The notes: generated by a model from the letters alone, not told the origin. DNA of 64,000 nt from Candidatus Parcubacteria bacterium (GCA_023137175.1 JAGLPU010000006.1:1-64000), one strand, 5' to 3'; shown: positions 42,442 through 51,473, numbered from the stretch's first letter. A program made the numbers and translations.

Positions 42442-42476
42442 TGTATAAATTATACAATATCTATCTATTTTGTCAA
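42442..42476 (-). promoter_or_regulatory. Perfect-consensus promoter with palindrome over the -10
   Basis: On the minus strand: TTGACA (42471-42476), a 16-base spacer, TATAAT (42449-42454). TGTATAA-A-TTATACA (42442-42456) is a 15-base palindrome covering the -10 box, a likely operator. The surrounding 42363-42537 holds nothing else that I recognise. Confidence 0.75.
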
Positions 42477-42530
42477 CAGCTTAGAAGCATTTTAATATGC
42501 ATATGACACAGCGACAAATTTTAATGCCAT

Positions 42531-42556
42531 AAAAAATCCAAGAAAGAATTCTTGGG
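42531..42556 (-). terminator. Terminator of the 55-aa membrane ORF
   Basis: CCAAGAA (42538-42544), AGAA, TTCTTGG (42549-42555), with a T-run on the minus strand. Confidence 0.6.
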
Positions 42557-42612
42557 TTAATTTAACTCCGGAAAATAGACGACGCTAGAGCCTGCATTGT
42601 AAGTTTAAGTGA

Positions 42613-42780
42613 TTAAACCTTCTTGTGTGTCAGAACCAACATGACCAACCCAACCACATTAAGACCAGCGAAGGTCAAAGTAAAATAGCGGGATTCAGGA
42701 ATAGTAAGTAATTCAGTAGCCAGAAGGCCGAAGGTTCCTATAGCAAGCAAGACGAATGGTATGAATTTAATGTTTTTCAT
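42613..42780 (-). CDS. 55-aa two-helix membrane protein
   Basis: ATG at 42780 (minus) encodes 55 residues: MKNIKFIPFVLLAIGTFGLL, a short loop TELLTIPESRYF, a second hydrophobic stretch TFAGLNVVGLVMLVL, and a basic end THKKV. Two transmembrane helices fit well. There is no clear Shine-Dalgarno. A terminator follows. No family recognised. Confidence 0.55.
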   Translation of the reverse strand: MKNIKFIPFVLLAIGTFGLLATELLTIPESRYFTLTFAGLNVVGLVMLVLTHKKV

Positions 42781-42818
42781 ATGTTTTTATTGTATCATAA
42801 AAAGGTACCTGACCCCAT

Positions 42819-42932
42819 TTACTTTATATTTTTTAACTTCTTCTCAATCTCCAAATATTCAGGTTTAAAAAACTCCGCATCAAACCTGTACGCTTCTTGA
42901 ATATCTGATTTTTTTATGATTGAAATTTGCAT
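42819..42932 (-). pseudogene. Truncated type I restriction specificity (hsdS) N-terminus
   Basis: 37 codons from the ATG at 42932: MQISIIKKSDIQEAYRFDAE, then FFKPEYLEIEKKLKNIK and stop. The RFDAEFFKPEYLEIEKKL segment is what I expect at the start of many HsdS proteins, which normally run to about 400 aa, so this is a stub. It starts 2 bases after the OLD-like gene's stop, so the two may once have been one locus. Confidence 0.55.
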
Positions 42933-42934
42933 AG

Positions 42935-44641
42935 TTAATCTTTTATATCCAAAATTTCCTTTATTTTTAAAATTAGAGGTTGAAAATTTTTAAATGTGTT
43001 TATATTGATTTCTTTTTGGATTTTCTCTAAAAATTTTTTCTTATCAAAAGTTTTTTCTGTTTTAACGCCTGAATATGGAAGTGGTATTTCCCTATCAGAG
43101 TAAACATCGTCTGTAAATAAAGAATCAGGATATAAATTTTCAATTCCAACAGCTTTGCCGTCTTTATCTTTTGCTTTTGTATTAGTCGAATTTTCCATAA
43201 AACAGAATTTTTTAAAACTATCCGTTTCGTCAATATCTTCTATTTTAGAAGTAGTGTCACAGTCCCAAACAAAAAGAAATTTTCCAGTATAATCACCTGA
43301 CGACATTACATCAAAAGCATTTTTCAATTGTTGCCCTCTTTTATCTGGCGAACCTTCTATTATTTTTATCTGATCAAGTAAATTGTTGTCTAAAATTTGG
43401 ATAGCTTTTTTGATATGTTCTGTATTGTTTCCTTCTGTAATAATTTGTAATTTTTTCGTACCATCAATATTTTTTTGTATTTTCAATCCTTTTTCAAAAG
43501 TTATAATACCCTCACTTAAAAGATTGATTGCATCTGCTTGTGATATTTTATTGATTTTTTTTAGTTCCTTTCCTTTTTGAACTTCAAATAATGACTTTTC
43601 GGACGCAAGTGCAACAGTAGTAGGAGAGTGAGTAGCAAGAATAACTTTACATCTATTTTTAATAAATACATTTTCTATCACATCTAATAAATGTTGAATC
43701 ATAGATGGATGAAGCGAAGCATCTATTTCATCAAGAAGTAATAATTCCGGAAATTTTGACTTATTGTCTTGATATACTGTAATTGCCAATGCACATAATA
43801 TTTTTTCGCCAGATGATAAATCGTCAAAATCAATTTCTTCATTATCTATATGAAGTTTTACTTGAAATAACACCGCTTGACTATTTATAAGATCACCTGC
43901 ATTAAACTTTGGATGTGTAATTGTATGAGGTAATCCAAATTCCACAAACATATTATTAACAAAATTCCACGGAGATTGTTCTTGTAACTTTTTGATTTTG
44001 TCACCCTTAAGCCCTTCTCCCCCATCTTTTTTGAATAATTTTGCGACCGTTAGTTTTTTTTGATAATCAAGAAATACTTCACTTAAACTCTCTAATAGTT
44101 CATAATCATCTGGATTATAGTTTGCAAACTTAAAAAACTCTACCTGCGTAATTTCGGAAGCATATTTGTCAGATTCAAATATTCCCGTTTTAAGCAGTTT
44201 CTTTATTTTTGGATTATTTTGTGTTTGATCATTTATGAATTTTATAATACTCTTTTTTTGTTGTGCATATTGCTCTTTTTGAGCTTCTGATACTTTGGCA
44301 TCATAGGGATATTTTTTTTCTGTTACGATTGTTTTAATTTGATCGTCATAGTTTTGGAATATTTGTTTTTGAGAATTTAAAATATTCCATGCCTGTAACT
44401 TTTCATCATCAAGATTTCTCGGTGCCACATTTTGTTGGTTCTTTATGAGAAATGTTTGAAGATTGAAATATGAAATTTTTTCTTTCGGAATACTGTCAGC
44501 AAAAACAAAACCTTCTTGCATTGCTTTTAGCAGATGGGTTTTTCCAGATCCATTTACTCCTAAAAATATAGAAAAATCTTTAATGTCAGTTTCATTAAAG
44601 TTAATAATGGATTTATATTTCTGATTAAATTTTACTTTCAT
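42935..44641 (-). CDS. OLD-like ATPase with TOPRIM-type C-terminus
   Basis: A 568-aa ABC-type ATPase: Walker A GVNGSGKT (28-35), a long variable helical insert, signature LSSGEK (275-280), Walker B LLLLDEID (300-307) and switch ATHSPTT. The C-terminal 170 residues carry ITEGNNTE (401-408) and VWDCDT (458-463), placed like the Glu and DxD motifs of TOPRIM domains. This is the OLD nuclease architecture found in anti-phage systems. Catalysis is not assured because the motif is diverged. It sits downstream of a restriction-modification pair and next to an hsdS stub. Confidence 0.75.
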   Translation of the reverse strand: MKVKFNQKYKSIINFNETDIKDFSIFLGVNGSGKTHLLKAMQEGFVFADSIPKEKISYFNLQTFLIKNQQNVAPRNLDDEKLQAWNILNSQKQIFQNYDDQIKTIVTEKKYPYDAKVSEAQKEQYAQQKKSIIKFINDQTQNNPKIKKLLKTGIFESDKYASEITQVEFFKFANYNPDDYELLESLSEVFLDYQKKLTVAKLFKKDGGEGLKGDKIKKLQEQSPWNFVNNMFVEFGLPHTITHPKFNAGDLINSQAVLFQVKLHIDNEEIDFDDLSSGEKILCALAITVYQDNKSKFPELLLLDEIDASLHPSMIQHLLDVIENVFIKNRCKVILATHSPTTVALASEKSLFEVQKGKELKKINKISQADAINLLSEGIITFEKGLKIQKNIDGTKKLQIITEGNNTEHIKKAIQILDNNLLDQIKIIEGSPDKRGQQLKNAFDVMSSGDYTGKFLFVWDCDTTSKIEDIDETDSFKKFCFMENSTNTKAKDKDGKAVGIENLYPDSLFTDDVYSDREIPLPYSGVKTEKTFDKKKFLEKIQKEININTFKNFQPLILKIKEILDIKD

Positions 44642-44682
44642 AATTTTATTTCCTTAAAAATTAATCCCTCCAAAAACTTAAC

Positions 44683-44802
44683 CTATTCTCCTTCCCCCCA
44701 CTTCTCAAAAGCAAAAGCTATGTCATCTAAATCGTGTTTTTGTTTTAGGTGTCCGTGCTCGTCAAGTTTTTTCTCCATTTTTGTCAATTTCATAAACTTC
44801 AT
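44683..44802 (-). CDS. 39-aa charged ORF in defence island
   Basis: ATG at 44802 (minus) gives 39 residues: MKFMKLTKMEKKLDEHGHLK, then QKHDLDDIAFAFEKWGEGE. The composition looks protein-like, but there is no good Shine-Dalgarno and no family. It may be the end of a decayed gene, since the frame also extends upstream without a Met. Confidence 0.35.
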   Translation of the reverse strand: MKFMKLTKMEKKLDEHGHLKQKHDLDDIAFAFEKWGEGE

Positions 44803-44841
44803 CCCCTGAATTATCCTTGCCTGAATTTTCGCTCACATAAA

Positions 44842-45366
44842 TTATTTTGGCACTGGCAATCCTATTTTCTGTAATGGCAAATAATGGAAATAATAGGAAC
44901 AACCATTTACTGAAATAATATAATCTAAAACATCTTTATATTCAGGTTTTTTAAACCAGTCATTCAAGATATAGATATATTGCACTTCAATATTTAACTG
45001 CGATAAAAGCTTTCTATATTGTTTTATTTTAAAATCGCAGGTTTGTAATTTTTCATCCGTAGATCCCGCGACTTCTTGAAATTTTATTTCTAAAATAAAT
45101 ATTGTGTTATTCACAATTACGAATATTGCATCATCTGGTAAAAGTCTCTTGGAAATGAGTTTTTTATAATCCACGCCATTTTCTTCTAAATATTTATACA
45201 ATCCATATTTTTTAAAAGACAAAGCAACTTTTTCGCCATTGTAAAAAATTGCATTTCCATTAACACTATAATTTTGTTGACTTCCTATAAAAGTTAAAAA
45301 ATCAACCTTGCCCTCAAAATGAAGTCCTGTTTTTGTATTAGCTCCACCAATTCCACCTTTTTTCAT
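44842..45366 (-). CDS. Putative type II restriction endonuclease (PD-(D/E)XK)
   Basis: A 174-aa protein beginning MKKGGIGGANTKTGLHFEGK. The catalytic motif is P-D-D (77-79) followed 14 residues later by E93-I-K95 in IFILEIKFQEV, a standard PD-(D/E)XK arrangement. The segment STDEKLQTCDFKIKQYRKLL follows. It lies 24 bases after the methyltransferase gene on the same strand, which makes it the likely cognate restriction enzyme. The recognition site is unknown. Confidence 0.78.
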   Translation of the reverse strand: MKKGGIGGANTKTGLHFEGKVDFLTFIGSQQNYSVNGNAIFYNGEKVALSFKKYGLYKYLEENGVDYKKLISKRLLPDDAIFVIVNNTIFILEIKFQEVAGSTDEKLQTCDFKIKQYRKLLSQLNIEVQYIYILNDWFKKPEYKDVLDYIISVNGCSYYFHYLPLQKIGLPVPK

Positions 45367-45390
45367 AATTTTTTTGTTAGTTAATAAAAC

Positions 45391-46239
45391 TTATTTTAAA
45401 TTTTTTAATTCCTTAAACCTTTTTGCAGATAAATCTAAATATTTTATTTCCAAATCAATCCCGATAAATTTTCTGTGATTTAAAAAAGAAGCTAAGCCTG
45501 TCGTTGATGATCCTGTAAATGGATCAAGGACAATGTCATTTTTATTTGTGCTTGCCAAAATAATTCTGACCAACAAATTAATTGGCTTTTGCGTTGGATG
45601 TTTTCCGAATTTTTTTTCTAACGGTTTTGGCGTTCCCATTGCCCAAACACTTCTCATTTGCAGTCCTGGCTTTTTAATAAAATCCTCTGGCCACTCGCCG
45701 TTTTTCATTAAGTCATAATTAAATTTATGCTTTGTCTTAATCGGTTTTTCAGTTTTTGCACTAATTGTATTTTTTCTCGCCCAAATAAGTGTTTCGTGAC
45801 TAGCAGTAAAAAAACGGCAGCTTAGATTTGGCGAAGCATTTGGCTTGAACCAAGCTATATCATTTAAAATATGAAATTTATTAATTTGCAACGCAAAACC
45901 GCATTGATAAATTGAGTGATAAGTTCCTGAAATCCAAATCGTTCCGCCTGGTTTTAAAACTCTATGGCAAGCCTTTGTCCATTCTAAGTGAAAATCAAAA
46001 TCTTTTTTTAATCCATTGCTCAAATCCCAATTACCCTTTTTGACACTTACCATTTTACCATTCTGGCAACTAAAAGTTCCTGACGACAAAAAATAAGGCG
46101 GATCCGCAAAAATCATATCAATGGAATTTGCTGGAATTTGCTCTAAAATTTTTAAACAGTCACTTTTATACAACACAAAATTATCCTTTTGAAAATAAGG
46201 TTTTTCTTTAATTTTACTTAAAACTTTTTGATTTTCCAT
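45391..46239 (-). CDS. DNA methyltransferase, beta class (M2.DpnII/HinfI-like)
   Basis: A 282-aa amino-methyltransferase. The catalytic motif IV is FADPPYF (D46-PPY) and the SAM-binding motif I VLDPFTGSSTTG is near the C-terminus, the beta-class order. Between them are GKMVSVKKGNWD, ILNDIAWFKPNASPNLSCR and GKHPTQKP, close to the DpnA/M2.DpnII and M.HinfI group I remember, so N6-adenine is the likely target. It precedes the putative restriction enzyme gene and protects host DNA from it. Confidence 0.9.
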   Translation of the reverse strand: MENQKVLSKIKEKPYFQKDNFVLYKSDCLKILEQIPANSIDMIFADPPYFLSSGTFSCQNGKMVSVKKGNWDLSNGLKKDFDFHLEWTKACHRVLKPGGTIWISGTYHSIYQCGFALQINKFHILNDIAWFKPNASPNLSCRFFTASHETLIWARKNTISAKTEKPIKTKHKFNYDLMKNGEWPEDFIKKPGLQMRSVWAMGTPKPLEKKFGKHPTQKPINLLVRIILASTNKNDIVLDPFTGSSTTGLASFLNHRKFIGIDLEIKYLDLSAKRFKELKNLK

Positions 46240-46319
46240 GTTGTTATAGTAATATTATAGCTTCTAAACAGGGGAAAGTAAAACAAAAAAACATCTTAAA
46301 TAAGAGATATTTTATGTCT

Positions 46320-46715
46320 TTAATATCTGTATTTACAAATTTTTTCTATAAATTTACAAATCTTATTTTTATTAATATATTCTAAAGAAATATCAATCTC
46401 CTTAATTATTCTTGGAAGATTTTGCTCCTTCCAGTCCTCTTTGAGTCCTTCTAGGATTCTCCTAGAAATTTCGTAGTATTCTGGAAAATTCCTTAGTTCA
46501 TAGACAATTGCAATTTGTCTATCTAATTTTAGAGGAATTCCTGGTTCTTCGGGCTCAACCAATTCCTTTATTAACTGATGATACACGGTAAAACGTTTAT
46601 CTCTTAAATATTCTTTAAATTTAAAAAACGCCCAAAGTGCAGGAATAAGAGCGATAACGATTGTCGTAATTACGGGATAGGCTTCTAATTTATTTATTAT
46701 ATCTAATAGAGTCAT
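46320..46715 (-). CDS. Single-pass membrane protein with cytosolic helical domain
   Basis: A 131-aa protein: an N-terminal transmembrane segment VITTIVIALIPALWAFFKF, a basic EYLRDKRF, then helical LDRQIAIVYELRNFPEYYEISRRILEGLKEDW. Short proteins of this kind are common beside nucleases in accessory regions, but I cannot name a family. It overlaps the Mrr-like gene by 26 bases. Confidence 0.6.
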   Translation of the reverse strand: MTLLDIINKLEAYPVITTIVIALIPALWAFFKFKEYLRDKRFTVYHQLIKELVEPEEPGIPLKLDRQIAIVYELRNFPEYYEISRRILEGLKEDWKEQNLPRIIKEIDISLEYINKNKICKFIEKICKYRY

Positions 46716-47505
46716 TATTAGAAATTAATTTTGTTTTGATAGCTTCTATGTCTGTTCTTTCTAAATTCTCCAAAAATTTATCAAATTTATTAAAATCAAT
46801 TATATCAATTAGAAAATATTCATTTATATTATTTTTAGCTATATCTAAATAGGCATAGTTTACTTCTAACTGGAAACTCTCATCTGTTTTGGAATAATCA
46901 TTTTCATCCCATAGATCAGCTTGATAAATTTTATCAAAATTATTAAAAAGTATTAATGGATAATTTACTGTTTTTAAAATTTTAATGATTTTTCCGGTAG
47001 GTTTTTGTTGTAATGTAGGTGCTGAGTTCTTATAATAAATCATCCCATTCAAACTTTGATTCAATGCCTTATAAACTGGCTCATTTTCAAATAGTTTGCT
47101 TTTTGCAGAAGCAAATAGTTTAGCGGCTTGCTTATTTTTTAAATAATGATGATTTTTTATCAAAATATTTTCATTCGGATGCTTGTGCCCGGTGTCTTTA
47201 ATAATTCTTTTTATAGTTTTTTCATTGTCTCTATCGTCAAACCAAAAAACATTCGGCTCATCTATGTATTTACACTCTATGAAAAATCTTATATTTAAAT
47301 CTCCAATCTTTCGGAAAGAAGATTCAATTGCAAATTTTTTCTCCGCTATTATGTCTATTTCTCTTGCCTTATTTGTCTGATTATCATTATAATATGGACT
47401 AATCAAAACTTCCCAATTATTTTTTTTTAAAAAATTTATAACTTGATAATGAAAAGTGTTTCCGCTTTTTTTGATTAACTCTTTTACTGAATCTTCTTTT
47501 TTCAT
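46690..47505 (-). CDS. Mrr-like restriction endonuclease-fold protein
   Basis: From the ATG at 47505, 271 aa. The N-terminal 80 residues show the Mrr-type nuclease pattern: NTFHYQVINFLKKNNWEVLISPYYND, then REIDIIAEK (acidic residue) and FFIECKY (ECK). The remaining 190 residues have no recognised domain. A restriction-like nuclease acting on modified or foreign DNA is plausible. It is first in the minus-strand defence island. Confidence 0.65.
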   Translation of the reverse strand: MKKEDSVKELIKKSGNTFHYQVINFLKKNNWEVLISPYYNDNQTNKAREIDIIAEKKFAIESSFRKIGDLNIRFFIECKYIDEPNVFWFDDRDNEKTIKRIIKDTGHKHPNENILIKNHHYLKNKQAAKLFASAKSKLFENEPVYKALNQSLNGMIYYKNSAPTLQQKPTGKIIKILKTVNYPLILFNNFDKIYQADLWDENDYSKTDESFQLEVNYAYLDIAKNNINEYFLIDIIDFNKFDKFLENLERTDIEAIKTKLISNNDSIRYNK

Positions 47506-47596
47506 ATTTTGATTTATTAGTTGAATCATCAAAAGTGACACTTCTTTCTCTTAAACTACCATTTTTGACTTTAAAAAACAAGCAGATTTTGAACAA

Positions 47597-47625
47597 AAAA
47601 AAAGCGGTCCGGATGGACCTTTTTG
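47597..47625 (-). terminator. Terminator after the surface-protein operon
   Basis: GGTCC (47606-47610), GGAT, GGACC (47615-47619) with a long T-run on the minus strand. Confidence 0.7.
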
Positions 47626-47646
47626 TTTATTCTGCAAAGGGCTATT

Positions 47647-48735
47647 TCACTGATAACAAATTTCTAAGTTGGAAAAACTGCCTTCCGGATCAGCTGGCCA
47701 AGCGTCAGAAGTATAAAAAACCAAATAGACCTTGTCTAACCCGGAAACATTGATTTCGAAATCGCAATTTTTAGAAGCGGTATATTTAGCCACTCCGCAT
47801 TTATCTAAAAGTCCAGGATGAGTATTGGAAACGGAACATTTGGCAACTGTATCTTGAGTGTATCCTTTGTTGCATTCCGAGCTCAAAGCCGGATTGGGAT
47901 TTTCAGAAACTGCCCAAAGGCTGACATAATCGTCATATTTCACACCAACTCCCCCGCTCTCAACAAAGAATTTATCATGAACATAAAGGCCTAAATCGGC
48001 TTTAATTCTTAACTTACTGGCCCCATTGGTGGAAATTTCTTTAACATAATGCTCCCGCCAACGGGAGATTGAATCAAGGCAACGGATGGAAAATTTATCA
48101 TCCGCCGCTACTCTGGAATAACTATTGCAGGGAAAATTAGAATCATAAAGCCAATAAGTTTGATAATTTGAAGAAAGATTGATTGACTTGCACTCGCCGC
48201 TGACAAATGGCGCAGGCGTCGACATAGTCTCCGGCTCAGTGGATAAAGTGGCTGACATCACGCCAGTGTCTATTATTTTTTGAATAGCGCTTTTAACTTC
48301 GGGCTCACTCTCTATGCCAAGCAAGACGAGAATCCCTAATTCATTCGGATTTGATTCCGGAAACGTCATAAAAACCGATGAATCGTTTTCTAAAACAACC
48401 CAATCCGAAATCTCATTAATTATTTTCTTTTCTCCTTCTGTCCCGGCCACCAAGCTTAATTTTGCTCCTGCAACTGCTTCCGCACTGTCATACGCTAACT
48501 TTATTAAAAAACTGTCAGGCAGAGAAAGTATCGTGCATTTTTCGCCTTTAATCGGTCTTGCTCCTGATACGGCCTCAAATTCCTGCAAAGTAAGAGGCGT
48601 AAGCGGCTCGCAGACTGCTTCAGGCGCTAATTCTTCTTTGGTTCCCGAGAACCAAACCCCAACCGCAATTATCAAGATTAAAATTGTTCCGCCAATAATT
48701 AATGATTTTTTAGATTCTAAAATATTTTTTATCAT
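47647..48735 (-). CDS. Membrane-anchored exported protein, unknown
   Basis: From the ATG in an ATGA overlap at 48735, 362 aa: an N-terminal anchor (SLIIGGTILILIIAVGVWFS), then an exported part with paired Cys. The first half resembles a scaffold domain with FLIKLAYDSAEAVAGAKLSL; the second, after a Thr/Pro linker, is Cys-containing and beta-rich (CKSINLSSNYQTYWLYDSNF, CDFEINVSGLDKVYLVFY). No family is recognised. It is co-transcribed with the Cys-rich protein and probably acts with it at the cell surface. Confidence 0.7.
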   Translation of the reverse strand: MIKNILESKKSLIIGGTILILIIAVGVWFSGTKEELAPEAVCEPLTPLTLQEFEAVSGARPIKGEKCTILSLPDSFLIKLAYDSAEAVAGAKLSLVAGTEGEKKIINEISDWVVLENDSSVFMTFPESNPNELGILVLLGIESEPEVKSAIQKIIDTGVMSATLSTEPETMSTPAPFVSGECKSINLSSNYQTYWLYDSNFPCNSYSRVAADDKFSIRCLDSISRWREHYVKEISTNGASKLRIKADLGLYVHDKFFVESGGVGVKYDDYVSLWAVSENPNPALSSECNKGYTQDTVAKCSVSNTHPGLLDKCGVAKYTASKNCDFEINVSGLDKVYLVFYTSDAWPADPEGSFSNLEICYQ

Positions 48736-51224
48736 ATGCAAAACATCCATTTGCATGGTTTTTCTTTAATGGTAATAAATTCGCTGACTTCTGACTTTTC
48801 AAAATTTTTCTCATATTGTTCCGGCTTGAGAATAATATCAATCAGTCCCGGCTCCTTGTCTATAAATTCCTCGTCTGTCGTGGAATAAACCAAACCCTTG
48901 ATATTCAATTTTTCTGTTTCCTTTGGGATAATTTTTGAATAGACTATAAACTCTGACTGCGGAGACATGACCACATATTTTCCTCCCATAGTTTTGGTTA
49001 AATTCGTCAGGAAATTTCCCAATATTGAATGCAATCCGCCTGACCAGTTAAAGCCCATGTTATATTCTTCTACTTCAAATTCTCCGTCCGAGGAAAAAGA
49101 AATTTCAGGAACCACGGCTATATTGTGACTGGATATGTTTTCTATATTCAATGTCGCCAGAAAGGCTTCTCCTTTGATCGCTTCAAGATTTTCCTTTTTA
49201 ACTGTCTTCCCTTGAATCTCAAGACATATTTTCAAACCCTTGTGTCCAGTGCAGAAAGAGATGTCGTCTTTTATCTCATTGTATGCTTCGCTGAATTCAG
49301 TCTGGTGATATGTCTGCTTTTCATAAATTTTTTGAGCTATCTCTTCATCTTCCACTTTTTTAAATTCTTGGGATATTGTTTTAACGCACTGAAAATTTTT
49401 GTCGCATATCCCCTCGGGGCAATCCCAACTATTAATACATGTCCCTTCTACAATCTCGCCGTTTTTACACATTTGGGGCATATATTCGCTAAAAAAAGTT
49501 GTTTCCAACAACCCTTTCGGGACAACAAAAGTTCCGCTCGGCGCAATGCCCCCTAACGCCTCATGAACGCTATAAATCGTATTGTTATAATCTGAAGGAT
49601 ACATAAAATATTTTCCCGGCGCGCAACAAGCATTTTGAAAGCCGCAGTCCGCAGGACAATTTTCACAATCTTCGTTCAGCCAATATTCGCAGTAGTTTTT
49701 GTTCCCGCAAACTGCTTTTTCTTCAGGAACGGAAACCTCTTCATCAACGCCTTCCTGTTTTTCCGCGCAAGTCCAAGTATCATGGTCGCAATGCCCGCTG
49801 ACACACATTGCTGACCCGTAATCACCGCACTTTTCTCCAATTTGCCACTTATACCGGCAGCTGTATGAATCCTGCTCACAGTATTCGTTATCTCGGCAAT
49901 CAGAATGATCGTTGCAACAAACCTGCCCATATTCGCAACAAATCGCGGCTTTGTCGCCGCAAGTGTCGGACAGACATTCATCATCTTCCGTACACTTTTG
50001 GCCTAGCGGTTTAGCCGGCTCGCAAAAATGATAGAAAGAAGAGCAATATTCATCTAAGCCACAATGGTTATGCGAAAAACAACACTCCTTTCCCGCAGCG
50101 CAACAGCGATAATTGCGGCAATTATCTGATTTACATTCTGAATCTTTGTCGCAATATTCTCCGTTTGATTTTTTAATTTCCTCCGCATCTTCTTTGCAAT
50201 AATTGTAAAGACAGCTTTCTCCCGCAGAACAATCAGAGTCCGAGCAACAATCCAACCCTCCGTCCTGCACATACTTTTCTCCAACGGTTTTTTGCTTGCC
50301 GTCACAGCAAACATAATAATAGGTATATTCTCCGCTTTTATAGGCGCCTGTATCACGATTACTCACACAACCCTTCCAATCTTGACTGCCGCTTATCATC
50401 ACAGAATCCGGATGGATGCAACATCCCCCGGCACAAGCACAATCTCCAGCGCAGTCATAACAATTCTCCCCGCTTTCGCATAAACCGTTTCCGCAAACAG
50501 GTCCACAGCTCCCACAATCCGAAGAACAAGAAGAACACGTTTCTCCGCTATCACAGGTCCCGTCGCCACAATAAGAACTCTTTGCGCAAGTATGGCCGCT
50601 GCACACTTCTCCTATATTACAATCATAACCTGAACAACAATCCCCGTAATATTCCGCTCCATAGCAGCAAATATAGTTTGAAGAAATATTTTCTCTATGG
50701 CTGACACAACCCTTAGAATCAGCGTAAGAAGAACTCGGAGAACAACATTCAGTGCCAAAAGCGCATCCGCAATCCGACGAACAACTTGAACAATCCTCCC
50801 CTCTTTCGCATGAACCGTTTCCGCAAACAGGACCTGAAACAGAATTCGCTTCAATGGTCCAGCTTTGGCTCTCGTAATCTCCGCAATAACCGCAATACCA
50901 ACTCACCTGAAAATTTAATCTCTGTCCAGCTGACACGTTAACATAACAGCTTGAGTCCCAATCGCACAAATCAATGCTCAAATCAGCGCAGCTGCTTGGA
51001 TTAGTGGTGCCTTGCGCTTTTAGGGAAACTTTGCTGCCGGAATACGAATAAGGAATATCTACATAATAATTTGATTTACCGCCGTAGCATTCAGAACCAT
51101 ATTTGGAATTGTCCAATTCAACTTCGTATGAAGTATCAGCAAATAATACATTGGTTAAAAAAAGCTGTAAAAAAATACTTAGAATAAAAATAATTACTAC
51201 TCCCTTGATGTTAAAATATCTCAT
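48732..51224 (-). CDS. Large Cys-rich secreted surface protein
   Basis: From the ATG at 51224, 830 aa with a signal peptide (MRYFNIKGVVIIFILSIFLQ to about FAD). A beta-rich N-terminal domain is followed by at least four CGxGxCxxGExCxxCxxDC-type repeats (for example CGNGSCERGEDCSSCSSDCG, CGDGTCDSGETCSSCSSDCG, CGNGLCESGENCYDCAGDC) and several CxxDxDCxxxxxC units of another kind. The last 200 residues lack most Cys and read as a separate domain. With so many Cys an oxidising exterior and disulfide formation are implied. Adhesion or host contact is a guess. Confidence 0.75.
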   Translation of the reverse strand: MRYFNIKGVVIIFILSIFLQLFLTNVLFADTSYEVELDNSKYGSECYGGKSNYYVDIPYSYSGSKVSLKAQGTTNPSSCADLSIDLCDWDSSCYVNVSAGQRLNFQVSWYCGYCGDYESQSWTIEANSVSGPVCGNGSCERGEDCSSCSSDCGCAFGTECCSPSSSYADSKGCVSHRENISSNYICCYGAEYYGDCCSGYDCNIGEVCSGHTCAKSSYCGDGTCDSGETCSSCSSDCGSCGPVCGNGLCESGENCYDCAGDCACAGGCCIHPDSVMISGSQDWKGCVSNRDTGAYKSGEYTYYYVCCDGKQKTVGEKYVQDGGLDCCSDSDCSAGESCLYNYCKEDAEEIKKSNGEYCDKDSECKSDNCRNYRCCAAGKECCFSHNHCGLDEYCSSFYHFCEPAKPLGQKCTEDDECLSDTCGDKAAICCEYGQVCCNDHSDCRDNEYCEQDSYSCRYKWQIGEKCGDYGSAMCVSGHCDHDTWTCAEKQEGVDEEVSVPEEKAVCGNKNYCEYWLNEDCENCPADCGFQNACCAPGKYFMYPSDYNNTIYSVHEALGGIAPSGTFVVPKGLLETTFFSEYMPQMCKNGEIVEGTCINSWDCPEGICDKNFQCVKTISQEFKKVEDEEIAQKIYEKQTYHQTEFSEAYNEIKDDISFCTGHKGLKICLEIQGKTVKKENLEAIKGEAFLATLNIENISSHNIAVVPEISFSSDGEFEVEEYNMGFNWSGGLHSILGNFLTNLTKTMGGKYVVMSPQSEFIVYSKIIPKETEKLNIKGLVYSTTDEEFIDKEPGLIDIILKPEQYEKNFEKSEVSEFITIKEKPCKWMFCI

Positions 51225-51316
51225 TTTTTTATTATACCAAATTAAAATAAAAACGCACCTGTCTGCGGTCAAATTCCATAATTTTATTCGCGCCTTATTG
51301 AGATTTAATCAAGTTT

Positions 51317-51360
51317 TTAAAACTTGTAATAAACTTTTTCAAAGCGTAAGTACATATATT
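51317..51360 (-). pseudogene. Remnant of an ftsQ 3' end
   Basis: On the minus strand this reads YMYLRFEKVYYKF then stop, against EYVDLRFEKVYYKF in the intact ftsQ at 52009. About 25 bases are identical and in the same orientation. The two copies flank the Nudix gene, about 700 bases apart. The rest of 51225-51473 holds a possible 29-codon hydrophobic frame at 51382, not called. Confidence 0.65.
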
Positions 51361-51473
51361 TATAAAGATCGTAGATTATATATGCTTGTCTTTGACTTTA
51401 TTTATCCTCTGGCAATTACCGCCGGCATTGCATATAATTTAAAAAACAAACAAAAAAGAATTTACATATAATT

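Noticed and set aside
42799-42818. GGTACCTGACCCC-like motif reminiscent of repeat-associated sequences near small transposases
   Set aside because: Only one copy seen and no transposase; not enough to call a repeat element.
51382-51471. 29-codon hydrophobic frame just before the Nudix gene
   Set aside because: No Shine-Dalgarno, very short, and it sits beside the ftsQ remnant; could be chance or decayed sequence.
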